Assembly (NCBI RefSeq): GCF_902712855.1
Contig: NZ_LR743507.1
Span: 1,474,001-1,538,000 of the forward strand
Length of the DNA stretch: 64,000 nucleotides
Direction of reading: 5' to 3'
From: Variovorax paradoxus
Lineage (GTDB): Bacteria > Pseudomonadota > Gammaproteobacteria > Burkholderiales > Burkholderiaceae_C
Shown here piece by piece: positions 49,602 through 56,962 of the stretch; position 1 is the first letter of the stretch, and each line of letters starts with the position of its first letter. The notes beneath the pieces are model-generated. The model worked only from the letters and a program-made list of their open reading frames with translations. It did not search any database and had not been told where the DNA came from. The translations under genes and the position numbers were made by a program.

Positions 49602-50426
49602 TCAGCGCCCGCGCAGCAGCCGCTGCGCGAAGAACGCCAGGATCTCGTCGCGCGCGGCCAGCGTCGGCTGGCCGGCCTCGTCGATCAGGTGCGCCGTCAC
49701 CACGCTGTGCGGGCTGGCGACCACCTGCGCGAAGAAGGGCGGCGTGTCGGGGTTGGCCGCGCTGTCGGGCAGCACGCGCGCCACGAAGCGCGGGCCCAGC
49801 GCCCGGGAAAACGCCGCAAAGCGCTCGGCCTTGCAGAACCTGTCGCCGTCGAAGCGATAGGCCAGCACCGTGAGGTCTTCGCGTTCGAGGCGCTGGCGCA
49901 CGGCCGCCAGTTCATCGGCCGCCACGTTGGTGCCGCCCGGGTCGTCCATCGGCAGCGACGGCTGGCACACGACCGGCGCGAGCAGCGCGGGCTCCATCAT
50001 CATCGACAGCGCGAAGTTGCCAGTGAAGCACATGCCGATCGCGCCGACGCCAGGGCCGCCGCATTCGGCGTGGGCCAGCCGCGCGAGCGCGCGCAGCCAT
50101 TGCGTGACGGGGCTCGATGCATTCGACGCGAAAGCACGGAACTCCGCGCTTACGCAGGCCCGCCGGAACACCGCCGTGCCTTCTTCCGCCTGCGGCACTG
50201 CGCCGTCGCGGCCGAACAGCGACGGCATGAAGACCGTGAAGCCCGCATCGCGCACCCAGCGTGCAAAGCGCGCCACCTGCGGGCTGATGCCGGGCATCTC
50301 GGTCATCACGACAACCGCCGGGCCCGTGCCCATGACGTAGACCTTCTTTTCGATTCCGTCGAGCGTGATCTGGCGCGAGGTGAAGTCGTCGAGCGGGTCG
50401 TCTTCGTTCAGGGGGCGCTGTGTCAT
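49602..50426 (-). CDS. Dienelactone hydrolase family protein
   Basis: A 274-residue alpha/beta hydrolase of the DLH family. The nucleophile is Cys in AIGMCFTGNFALSMM (G-x-C-x-G), and the segments VVVMTEMPGISPQVARFARWVRDAGF and SPHSVVTAHLID give the rest of the fold and the likely His. In classical DLH this opens dienelactone to maleylacetate. This longer form with an N-terminal strand (FTSRQITLDGIEKKVYV) is of unknown substrate. It is downstream of a tautomerase gene on the same strand (18-base gap) and may form a small aromatic-degradation unit with it. Confidence 0.85.
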   Translation of the reverse strand: MTQRPLNEDDPLDDFTSRQITLDGIEKKVYVMGTGPAVVVMTEMPGISPQVARFARWVRDAGFTVFMPSLFGRDGAVPQAEEGTAVFRRACVSAEFRAFASNASSPVTQWLRALARLAHAECGGPGVGAIGMCFTGNFALSMMMEPALLAPVVCQPSLPMDDPGGTNVAADELAAVRQRLEREDLTVLAYRFDGDRFCKAERFAAFSRALGPRFVARVLPDSAANPDTPPFFAQVVASPHSVVTAHLIDEAGQPTLAARDEILAFFAQRLLRGR

Positions 50427-50444
50427 CAGAGTCTCCTTCGGTGT

Positions 50445-50912
50445 TCAGGCGGCCTGCGCCGCATCGACCAGATGCTGCAGATGCGCGTAGCCCGCACTGC
50501 GTGCGAAGTCGGGCAGGCGCCAGACCTTGCCGCCCACGCCCCATGCACCGTCGGGCACTTCGTTCATCACCACGGACGTGGCGATCCGCCGGCCGTCGTC
50601 CGGCGGCAGCGCTTCCTCGAAAGCAGAGTGAACGCGCTCGACAAAGCGCTCGCGCGATGCGTCGTCGAGCACGCCGGCCGGCAGGTACGCGAGCACGGTG
50701 CAGGGCAGCAGCCGCGCTGTCGCGTCGACACCGCCGCAGGTCCACGTACCGGCTGCGGCTTCCTCGACCAGCACCCAGCACATGCTTCGCGTACGAGGCT
50801 CGTCCGGCATCTGTTCGGCTGCTGCAGCCGCTTCGTTGATCTTGCGAACCAGCGCGGTGCGGCTCTCGCCGGGAAACGAGCCATGGGGAATCTTGACGAG
50901 GATGGTGGGCAT
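50445..50912 (-). CDS. Tautomerase-superfamily protein (Pro2 catalytic)
   Basis: A 155-residue protein that begins MPTILVKIPHGSF, so Pro2 becomes the N-terminal base after Met removal, as in 4-oxalocrotonate tautomerase. Two beta-alpha-beta repeats (about 1-60 and 75-150) make it a double-length member like cis-3-chloroacrylic acid dehalogenase and related enzymes. A second proline-free half follows (CTVLAYLPAGVLDDASRERFVERVHSAF). It is adjacent to a DLH gene and divergent from a GlxA regulator. Candidate reactions are keto-enol tautomerisation or hydrolytic dehalogenation. The substrate is not known. Confidence 0.78.
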   Translation of the reverse strand: MPTILVKIPHGSFPGESRTALVRKINEAAAAAEQMPDEPRTRSMCWVLVEEAAAGTWTCGGVDATARLLPCTVLAYLPAGVLDDASRERFVERVHSAFEEALPPDDGRRIATSVVMNEVPDGAWGVGGKVWRLPDFARSAGYAHLQHLVDAAQAA

Positions 50913-50944
50913 GCGAATGTGGCCTGAGGAGCTGCGAAGCTTGT

Positions 50945-50982
50945 ATTGGACGTTCGGCATTGCCAGAATGGCAGTGTCCAAT
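50945..50982. promoter_or_regulatory. Nested palindromes in the tautomerase/GlxA divergent promoter
   Basis: ATTGGAC (50945-50951) and GTCCAAT (50976-50982) are inverted. Between them GCCA (50962-50965) and TGGC (50969-50972) are also inverted around GAA. The layout suits an operator for the AraC-type regulator. Confidence 0.5.
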
Positions 50983-51017
50983 TCGACTCCTTTGAGGCCT
51001 TATCGGCCAACCACCAG

Positions 51018-51998
51018 ATGAACGACTTCACCGTGCTGGTGCTGCCCGGCGCCTTCAATTCCAGTGTGGCGGTCACGATGGACGTCCTCGGTGCCGCGGA
51101 AGCGATGGCCGCGCGCGCCGGTGTCGCACCGCCCCGTTGGCGGGTTTGCTCGGTGCATGGCGGCCCGGTGCAGCTGCGCGCCGGCATGAGCGTGGACACC
51201 ACGCGCCTGCCCGTGCGCCCGCGCGACGACCGCGCCACCTGGGTGGTGCCGGGGCTCGGCCTCAACACGCCCGGCGAGATCCGCCAATGCCTCGAAAGCG
51301 CCGACGCGGCGAAGGCCATCGCGGGCCTTGCGCGTCACGCCAAGGCAGGCGGGCAGGTCGCAGCCTCGTGCTCGGCCGTGTTCCTGCTGAACGCCGCCGG
51401 CCTGCTCGAGGGCCGGCGCGCGACCGTTTCATGGTGGTACGCGCCGCTGCTCTCGCGCATGGCCCCCGGCTGCACCGTCGATGCCGACCGCATGGTCTGC
51501 TCCGACGGCCCCGTCGTCACCGCAGGCGCCGCATTCGCACAGACCGACCTGATGCTGCACTTGCTGCGCGAGCGCTGCGGCAATGCGCTCACCGACCTGG
51601 TCTCGCGCATGCTGCTGATCGATGGTCGCCAGGCGCAGGCGCCCTTCATCGCAACGGAGCTGCTGGCCAATGGCAACGAGCTGGTCGCGCGGCTTGCCGC
51701 CAGGGTGGAATCGGCGTTGCCCGATGCGCCCGCTGTGAGCGTGCTCGCGAACGAGTTCTGCATGTCGCAGCGCACGCTGGCGCGCCATGTGCTCAAGGCA
51801 ACCGGCAAGAGCACGCAGGCCTTGGTGCAGAGCGTGCGGCTGCGGCGCGCCCGCGCGCTGCTCGAAGGCAGTCGCATGACGGTCGAGCAGGTGGCCGCCG
51901 CGGTGGGCTACCAGGACGCCACCGCGCTGCGGCGCCTGATGAGGAAAGTGGCGGGCGCCAACCCGAGCCGCTACCGCGAGAGCGGATACGACGCCTGA
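51018..51998 (+). CDS. GlxA-type transcriptional regulator (DJ-1/PfpI plus AraC)
   Basis: A 326-residue regulator. The N-terminal DJ-1/PfpI-like domain covers about residues 1-190 (FTVLVLPGAFNSSVAVTMDVL, AASCSAVFLLNAAGLLEGRRATVSWW with the Cys elbow). The C-terminal AraC HTH is at about 225-325 (SVLANEFCMSQRTLARHVLKATGKSTQALVQSVRLRRARALLEGSRMTVEQVAAAVGYQDATALRRLMRK). GlxA proteins control amine, arginine or aromatic catabolism. It is divergent from tautomerase and DLH genes, which it probably regulates. The effector is not known. Confidence 0.87.
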   Translation: MNDFTVLVLPGAFNSSVAVTMDVLGAAEAMAARAGVAPPRWRVCSVHGGPVQLRAGMSVDTTRLPVRPRDDRATWVVPGLGLNTPGEIRQCLESADAAKAIAGLARHAKAGGQVAASCSAVFLLNAAGLLEGRRATVSWWYAPLLSRMAPGCTVDADRMVCSDGPVVTAGAAFAQTDLMLHLLRERCGNALTDLVSRMLLIDGRQAQAPFIATELLANGNELVARLAARVESALPDAPAVSVLANEFCMSQRTLARHVLKATGKSTQALVQSVRLRRARALLEGSRMTVEQVAAAVGYQDATALRRLMRKVAGANPSRYRESGYDA

Positions 51999-52062
51999 GG
52001 CGCCTGAGGCGCCCGCGTGGTGGCGAACCGCGCGAAGCGCACGGTTCGCGCGAATCGCCTGC

Positions 52063-53100
52063 TTACTTCTTGCGCGCCGCGATCGCCTGCTCGGCCTTCG
52101 CCACCAGGTCCGCGCCCACGGTCGACTTCCACTTGTCGTACACCGGCCGCGTCGCTTTCACGAACGCGGCGCGCTCGTCGGGCGTGAGGCTGGTCACGGT
52201 CACGCCCATGCCGGCGATGTCCTTGAGCACGGGCTTGTCGGCTTCCACCAGGCCCTTGCGCGCGATCACGATCTCTTCCTTGCCCGCGTCGATGGCGGCC
52301 TGGCGCACGATGGCCTGGTCGGCCGGCGTCCACGAGGCCCAGATTTCCTTGTTGACCACGAACACCAGCGGGTCGGCCACGTAGCCCCAGGTGGTCACGA
52401 ACTTCTGGCCCACCGTCTGCATCTTCAGCACCGTGAACAGGAAGAGCGGGTTCTCCTGCCCGTCGACCGCACCGCTGGCCAGCGCGGGCTGCGCATCGGC
52501 CCAGCTCATCTGTGTGGGGTTGGCGCCCAGCGCGGTGAACATGTCGGAGTAGATGGGCGAGCCCACCACGCGGATCTTCATGCCCTTGATGTCGGCCGGC
52601 GACTTGATCGGCTTCTTCGAGTTGGTGATCTCGCGGAAGCCGTTCTCGCCCCAGGCCAGCGGCACGACGCCGGCCTTGTCGAGCGTCTTGAACATCTCCT
52701 TGCCCACCTCGCCCTGCGTGAGCGCGTCGATGGCCGCGTAGTCGGGCATCAGGAAGGGCATCGAGAACAGGTTGAGCTGCTTGACCTGCGGCGACCAGTT
52801 GATGGTCGAGCCCACGGCCATGTCGATCACGCCCTGGCGCAGCGCGCTGAACTCGCGCGTCTGGTCGCCCTGGATGAGCGACACGCCCGGGTACAGCTTG
52901 ATGTTGATGCGGCCCTGCGTGCGCTCCTTCACCAGGTCGGCCCAGATCTTCCCGGCCTGGCCCCATGGCGTGGGCGGGCCCAGCACCAGCGACATCTTGT
53001 ACTCGGGCTTGTAGGCGGCCTGCGCCATCGCGCCCGACGAGAACATGCCAAGGGCGGTGGCTGCGGCAGCGAGACCGAGCAGCGTGCGGCGGAATTTCAT
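52063..53100 (-). CDS. dctP: TRAP transporter substrate-binding protein (DctP)
   Basis: A 345-residue periplasmic receptor. Signal peptide MKFRRTLLGLAAAATALGMFSSGAMAQA. The DctP family motifs are FSALRQGVIDMAVGSTINWSPQ, KGMKIRVVGSPIYSDMFTALGANPTQMSW and GAVDGQENPLFLF, including the conserved Arg that holds a ligand carboxylate (IRVVGSPI). Small organic acids or sugar acids are typical ligands. Here it is the last of the leftward dctQ-dctM-dctP group. Confidence 0.9.
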   Translation of the reverse strand: MKFRRTLLGLAAAATALGMFSSGAMAQAAYKPEYKMSLVLGPPTPWGQAGKIWADLVKERTQGRINIKLYPGVSLIQGDQTREFSALRQGVIDMAVGSTINWSPQVKQLNLFSMPFLMPDYAAIDALTQGEVGKEMFKTLDKAGVVPLAWGENGFREITNSKKPIKSPADIKGMKIRVVGSPIYSDMFTALGANPTQMSWADAQPALASGAVDGQENPLFLFTVLKMQTVGQKFVTTWGYVADPLVFVVNKEIWASWTPADQAIVRQAAIDAGKEEIVIARKGLVEADKPVLKDIAGMGVTVTSLTPDERAAFVKATRPVYDKWKSTVGADLVAKAEQAIAARKK

Positions 53101-53143
53101 GAGAGGTCTCCTAGTGGTTTTTGAAGCGCGGACAGAAAACGGA

Positions 53144-54442
53144 TCAGTAGCCCAGCTTGCGCGGCAGCCAGAGTGCCAGCTCGGGGAACGCGATGACCAG
53201 CACCATCACCACGAACATCGAGAACAGCATCCAGCCCACCCAGCGCACGGTTTCTTCCATGCGCACCTTCGCGATGCGGCACGACACCATGAGGTTGACC
53301 GCCAGCGGCGGCGTGAACTGGCCCAGCGCCACCTTCAGCGTGAGGATCACGCCGAACCACACCGGGTCCCACTTGTAGTACTGCACGATGGGCAACAGCA
53401 GCGGCACGAAGATCAGGAAGATCGACACGCCATCGAGGAACATGCCCACCGTGATGAGCAGCAGTATCAGCAGCGCCAGGATGCCGTACTCGCCCAGCCC
53501 CGAGTTCACGATGGCGCGCGTGACCGGGTCGATCACGCCCAGCGTCGAGAGCGAATACGCGAAGATGCCCGCCAGCGACACCACCAGCAAGATCACCGCC
53601 GAGAGCTCGCCCGACTCGCGCAGGATCACGAACAGGTCGCGCACCTTGATCGTCCGGTGGATGCACATGCCCACGAACAGGCCGTAGAACACCGCCACCA
53701 CCGCAGCCTCGGTCGGCGTGAACCAGCCCGCGCGCATGCCGCCAAGAATGAGCACCGGCGCCGCGAGGCCCCAGATCGCTTCGCGAAAGCTCTTCCAGAA
53801 CGGCGGGCGCGGCAGCGTCGCCTCGAGCGCGCCCATCTTGTGCTTGCGTGCCAGCCACACGGCCGGAATCATCAGCGCGAGGCCGGCCATGATGCCGGGG
53901 ATCATGCCGGCCGCGAACAGCGCCGGCACCGAGGCGCCCGGCACCAGCACCGAGTAAACGATGAATGCGACCGACGGCGGAATCAGGATGTCGGTGGCAG
54001 CCGCGGCGCCCACCACGCTGGCTGAGAACGCGGCCGGGTAGCCGGCGCGCGACATGGCCGCGATCATCACCGCGCCCACGGCGGCGGCATTGGCTGGGCC
54101 CGAGCCCGAGATGCCGCCGAGGAACATCGCCACCGCAATCGCCACCAGCGGCAGCATGCCGGGGCCGCGCCCCACGATGGCGACCGCGAAGTTCACCAGC
54201 CGCAGCGCCACGCCCGAGCGGTCGAAGATGGAGCCGACCAGCACGAACATCGGAATGGCCAGCAGCGGATATTTGCCCAGGCCCGCATAGAAGTTCTGCG
54301 GCACGGCCAGCAGGCCGAACCACTGGGCGTCGCTGTTGGCCAGCGCGATGCAGGCGGCACCCGCCAGGCCCAGCGCGGCGCCGATGGGCACGCCCACCAG
54401 CATCATCACGACGAAGGCGACGAAGAGCAGGGTCGCGATCAT
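53144..54442 (-). CDS. dctM: TRAP transporter large permease (DctM)
   Basis: A 432-residue membrane protein of the DctM family, about 12 hydrophobic helices. Diagnostic segments include FYAGLGKYPLLAIPMFVLVGSIFDRSG, GGISGSGPANAAAVGAVMI, ATDILIPPSVAFIVYSV and FTPPLAVNLMVSCRIAKV. It uses a sodium gradient to move the ligand given by DctP. ATG at 54442 overlaps the dctQ stop by four bases. Confidence 0.9.
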   Translation of the reverse strand: MIATLLFVAFVVMMLVGVPIGAALGLAGAACIALANSDAQWFGLLAVPQNFYAGLGKYPLLAIPMFVLVGSIFDRSGVALRLVNFAVAIVGRGPGMLPLVAIAVAMFLGGISGSGPANAAAVGAVMIAAMSRAGYPAAFSASVVGAAAATDILIPPSVAFIVYSVLVPGASVPALFAAGMIPGIMAGLALMIPAVWLARKHKMGALEATLPRPPFWKSFREAIWGLAAPVLILGGMRAGWFTPTEAAVVAVFYGLFVGMCIHRTIKVRDLFVILRESGELSAVILLVVSLAGIFAYSLSTLGVIDPVTRAIVNSGLGEYGILALLILLLITVGMFLDGVSIFLIFVPLLLPIVQYYKWDPVWFGVILTLKVALGQFTPPLAVNLMVSCRIAKVRMEETVRWVGWMLFSMFVVMVLVIAFPELALWLPRKLGY

Positions 54443-55017
54443 GGCTTGCTGGCCTTTTTCGGCGCGTCGGAGGCGTAGTTGGTCTTGCGACCGCGCCGCA
54501 CCATGAGGCCGACGGCGCGCCCCGCGATGGCATACGACACGATCGGCAGCCAGATCGAATACCACCAGGCCGGCAGGCCGATGCCCGGGGTGGTCTCCTC
54601 GAAGCGGTAGTCGTCCCACACCATGCGGATGCTCAGCGTCCCGATCAGCATGAACAGGATGGCGATCATCAGCGCGCCGAACTGCGCCAGCCGCTTGCGC
54701 CGCGCCATCGAGCCGCTTTCGGAGAAGTACTCGATGCGGATGTGCCGGTCGCGCGCCACCGCGGCCGAGCCGGCCACCAGCGCCAGCATGATCATCAGGA
54801 ACACCGAGAACTCTTCCGTCCACGCGAAGGACGAGTCGGTGAAGTAGCGAACGATGACGTTGGCAAAGGTGATGAGCGCCAGCGCGCCCATGATGATGAC
54901 CGTGAGCCAGTCCTCGATGGCAAGGGGAACCTTGGTCGGTTCGTCTGCGGCTTCGATGTCGGGGGGAATGGGGCTGGCGGCGTCCAGCGTGGGGCCGGAC
55001 TCGGGTGGAGTTGTCAT
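54439..55017 (-). CDS. dctQ: TRAP transporter small permease (DctQ)
   Basis: A 192-residue four-helix membrane protein. It begins with a hydrophilic N-terminal tail (about 35 residues) and then WLTVIIMGALALITFANVIV, EEFSVFLMIMLALVAGSAAVARDRHIRI and SIWLPIVSYAIAGRAVGLMV. It is the first gene of the TRAP group (dctQ-dctM-dctP), so the promoter is upstream of 55017 in the reverse direction. The DctM ATG overlaps its stop. Confidence 0.88.
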   Translation of the reverse strand: MTTPPESGPTLDAASPIPPDIEAADEPTKVPLAIEDWLTVIIMGALALITFANVIVRYFTDSSFAWTEEFSVFLMIMLALVAGSAAVARDRHIRIEYFSESGSMARRKRLAQFGALMIAILFMLIGTLSIRMVWDDYRFEETTPGIGLPAWWYSIWLPIVSYAIAGRAVGLMVRRGRKTNYASDAPKKASKP

Positions 55018-55118
55018 CGCAGGATGGTCAGTGAGGCACGCACGAACGCCATGTCACCGGGCGGACGCCGGGACGCGTTCCGTACACCTCGACAGGGAAA
55101 CTGTTACCGATGCTAGGG

Positions 55119-55129
55119 GGTCCATGACC
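55119..55129. promoter_or_regulatory. Small palindrome upstream of dctQ
   Basis: GGTC-CAT-GACC is a dyad in the dctQ upstream region, with TAGCAT on the reverse strand (55110-55115) as a possible -10 box. Only suggestive. Confidence 0.3.
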
Positions 55130-55194
55130 ATTCATGTATCGGGGGTTTCCTTAGCCGACGAGGCTGCGGCTGGTTCTCGGATCTGCTTCCGGGG

Positions 55195-55254
55195 CGTGCA
55201 CAGGCCGCCGGGTACTCCCCTCCGCGAATGTCCCCCGGCCTTCGGCCTCCTCCT
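55195..55254 (+). repeat. Left half of the palindromic target repeat interrupted by IS110
   Basis: CGTGCACAGGCCGCCGGGTA plus CTCCCC (55195-55220) is the left arm; the right arm at 56494-56519 is its reverse complement with two mismatches over 26 bases. The interior continues GCGAATGTCCCCCGGCCTT and CGGCCTCCTC. The core dinucleotide CT (55253-55254) is the insertion point. Left of this, 55130-55194 shows nothing recognisable. Confidence 0.85.
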
Positions 55255-55256
55255 GA

Positions 55257-55262
55257 TATTGT
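55257..55262 (+). promoter_or_regulatory. -10 half of the junction promoter (left end)
   Basis: TATTGT at 55257-55262 is the -10 element if the element circularises. It pairs with TTGACA at the right end (56461-56466). The joined spacing is 17 bases, and transcription would begin at about 55269, the first base of the predicted RNA. Confidence 0.6.
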
Positions 55263-55268
55263 TTATCC

Positions 55269-55450
55269 GCTCCCGTAGCGCTGAAGGGAGCCCGTTCGGT
55301 AGACCCTGTGCTCCTCCTTGGGCCTCCAGCCCGTAATAAAGACTGGGGAACCGTACGGATTCGACGCTGTAGCTCGAACGGTGTCTTGGGGCGTCGCTGG
55401 CCGATGCGCTGGCGACGACCCCGCATATCAGGGTGTGCGTGTCGAATGCG
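55269..55450 (+). ncRNA. Predicted IS110 bridge RNA
   Basis: About 182 bases. Stem-loop 1: GCTCCC (55269-55274) with GGGAGC (55286-55291). Target loop: outer stem CCGTTCGGT (55292-55300) with ACCGTACGG (55350-55358), left target guide CTCCTCCTT (55311-55319), inner hairpin GGGC/GCCC (55320-55332), right target guide AATAAAG (55335-55341). Donor loop: outer stem ATTCGAC (55359-55365) with GTCGAAT (55441-55447), left donor guide GAACGGTGTCT (55376-55386), hairpin GGGGCGTCGC with GCGACGACCCC, right donor guide ATATCAG (55425-55431). Guides match the flanks and element ends: the left ones are identical to the top strand and the right ones are reverse complements. This follows the architecture known for the IS621 bridge RNA. 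The fold was drawn by hand. Confidence 0.82.
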
Positions 55451-55480
55451 GCGCATTGACTCTGCTCAAGGAGTATCACG

Positions 55481-56464
55481 GTGACATGCAAGGTAGGAGT
55501 GGACATCAGCAAGATGAAGCTCGATGTGGCGTGGCTGCGGGCGGACGGCAAGTACCGCTCCAAGGTGTTCCCCAACAACGCAGGCGGCTTCGCTGAGCTG
55601 CTGCGATGGCTGCAATCCAATCTGCCCGATGGCAAGGCAACGGCCCACGTCTGCATGGAAGCCACCGGGACGTACCACGAGGCCCTGGCGCTGTTCCTGC
55701 ATGACCAGGCGGTGGCTGTCTCGGTCGTGAACCCGCTGCAGGTGAAGCGATTCATGGAGCTCGAGGGTGTTCGCAACAAGACCGATGGCGGCGACGCGAA
55801 GGCCCTTGCACGGTTTTGCGACAAGACCGCTCCGGCGTTGTGGGAGGCGCCTTCTGCGGGCGTGCGCTCGCTGCAGGCGTTGGTGGCCCGGCTGGACACG
55901 CTGCTGGAACTCAGGCAGGCCGAGTCGAACCGCCTGGAGGTCGCCCACGACGCGGTCAGGTCGTCTCTCACCGCGGTCATCTCGAGCCTGGACGAGTCCA
56001 TCAAGGACGTGCGCATGCAGATCCGCAAGACCATCGACGACGACCCTGATCTGCGGCAACGCGGCGAACTGCTCGCCTCGATCCCGGGCCTCGGGGACAG
56101 GACAATTCCCCAGCTGCTCGCATACATCGGGCGTCCCGAGCGATTCGGCTGCGTCAAGGCGCTGATTGCCTATGCCAGCCTCACGCCGATGATCAGACAG
56201 TCCGGCACATCGTTGGACAAGCGACGAGGAACGCATCCTCAGGGGCATCGGGAGTTCAGGAACGCGCTTTACTTCCCGGCCATGGTGGCCGGCAGATACA
56301 ACCCGTTGGTGGCCGAGTTCTGGCAGCGCCTGAAGGCGCAGAACAAGCCCGGCAAGGTCATCGTCGTGGCCTGCATGCACAAGCTCCTGGCCATCGCCTA
56401 CGGCGTGCTGAAGTCGGGCAAACCCTTCGATGCGAACCATCATCCCAAGGCAGTCTGTGGTTGA
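55481..56464 (+). CDS. IS110-family transposase (DEDD-serine recombinase)
   Basis: A 327-residue IS110 transposase with a RuvC-like DEDD N-terminal domain and a C-terminal Tnp domain with the catalytic serine. Asp8 (VGVDISKMKLD), Glu60 (CMEATGTYHE), Asp102 and Asp105 (TDGGDAKALARF) form the DEDD set. Ser241 (RQSGTS) lies in the conserved xSG motif of the C-terminal domain, followed by GHREFRNALYFPA. A GTG start at 55481 with AAGGAG 7 bases upstream fits. The frame is intact, so the element may be active. The stop codon overlaps TTGACA of the junction promoter. Confidence 0.93.
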   Translation: MTCKVGVDISKMKLDVAWLRADGKYRSKVFPNNAGGFAELLRWLQSNLPDGKATAHVCMEATGTYHEALALFLHDQAVAVSVVNPLQVKRFMELEGVRNKTDGGDAKALARFCDKTAPALWEAPSAGVRSLQALVARLDTLLELRQAESNRLEVAHDAVRSSLTAVISSLDESIKDVRMQIRKTIDDDPDLRQRGELLASIPGLGDRTIPQLLAYIGRPERFGCVKALIAYASLTPMIRQSGTSLDKRRGTHPQGHREFRNALYFPAMVAGRYNPLVAEFWQRLKAQNKPGKVIVVACMHKLLAIAYGVLKSGKPFDANHHPKAVCG

Positions 56465-56466
56465 CA
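56461..56466 (+). promoter_or_regulatory. -35 half of the junction promoter (right end)
   Basis: TTGACA overlaps the transposase stop codon. After it come 13 bases to the end of the element, the CT core and GA of the left end, a total of 17, before TATTGT at 55257. The element would thus gain a near-consensus sigma-70 promoter only when its ends are joined. Confidence 0.6.
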
Positions 56467-56481
56467 AGCAGAACGGTGTCT

Positions 56482-56519
56482 TTATTTCGCTGCGGGGAGT
56501 ACCCGGCGCCCTGCGCACG
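56482..56519 (+). repeat. Right half of the palindromic target repeat
   Basis: TTATTTCGCTGC and the arm GGGGAGTACCCGGCGCCCTG plus CGCACG continue the left half at 55195-55254. Joined at CT, the two halves give a palindromic repeat of about 98 bases. Confidence 0.85.
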
Positions 56520-56962
56520 ATGAGTGCGGCTGTGGGGTTGGCGGTTTGGTCGCTACGGTGGATTGCAGATGGAGGTGCGGGGCGTAATACGGCACTTTTG
56601 TCAGCGAAAAGCGCTGGCGAAGCAGAAGTCCGAAGGGCTGGTGCCGGTCGCGGTCGACATTGGTCTGACGCCGCTCAATGTTCGCTTCAGTCTGGTTGCT
56701 GATGCTCGCAGCCAGACCGGCGAACAGCGGCTCTGTGCGCCGATCAGTCGGTTGGCAATCGGCAGCAATCGCTGCGCATCGTCATCGAGTTCTATTTGTC
56801 GATGGATATCTCAAGTCGTGAAGCATCAGCAACGCAGTGCCCTTTGAGCTTTCGTTTGCCAACGCCGCTCGCATAACATTGGATCCGGTTCAGGTGCCGC
56901 GCCCCGGGAGGGAGGCCCTCGGAGTCGGCCCGTGTGCCGAAGCGAAGAAACTGGGAGCGAGG
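56520..56962. other. Non-coding or unrecognised stretch between IS110 and the Gabija-like genes
   Basis: About 440 bases. Short open frames exist (for example 56524-56847, 107 codons) but none has a recognised domain or good start signals. Codon use and composition look less coding than the flanks. GC is visibly lower from about 56600 onward, the first sign of the foreign block. The promoter of the nuclease gene should lie here; no clear -35/-10 pair was picked out. Confidence 0.5.

Larger units (their letters stand above)
55255..56479 (+). mobile_element. IS110-family insertion sequence, complete
   Basis: An IS110-type element of about 1,225 bases flanked by a CT core on both sides (55253-55254 and 56480-56481). 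The left end holds a non-coding region of about 225 bases with a predicted bridge RNA, then the transposase. The right end is only 15 bases beyond the stop codon. There are no terminal inverted repeats, as expected for the family. The size and the layout (bridge RNA in the left end) match the IS621 group rather than IS1111. The right boundary was placed where GAACGGTGT-CT equals a segment inside the predicted RNA, and the left boundary where CT-GATAT is the reverse complement of another segment. Confidence 0.88.

Noticed and set aside
55376..56482. The 12-base direct repeat GAACGGTGTCTT (55376-55387 and 56471-56482) as a target-site duplication
   Set aside because: One copy is inside the non-coding left part, not at a border, while CT flanks both ends. 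It fits a donor-guide match in the bridge RNA better.
56524..56847. A 107-codon frame between IS110 and the OLD gene
   Set aside because: No recognisable domain, no ribosome site and Ser/Arg runs at the C-terminal end; probably chance.
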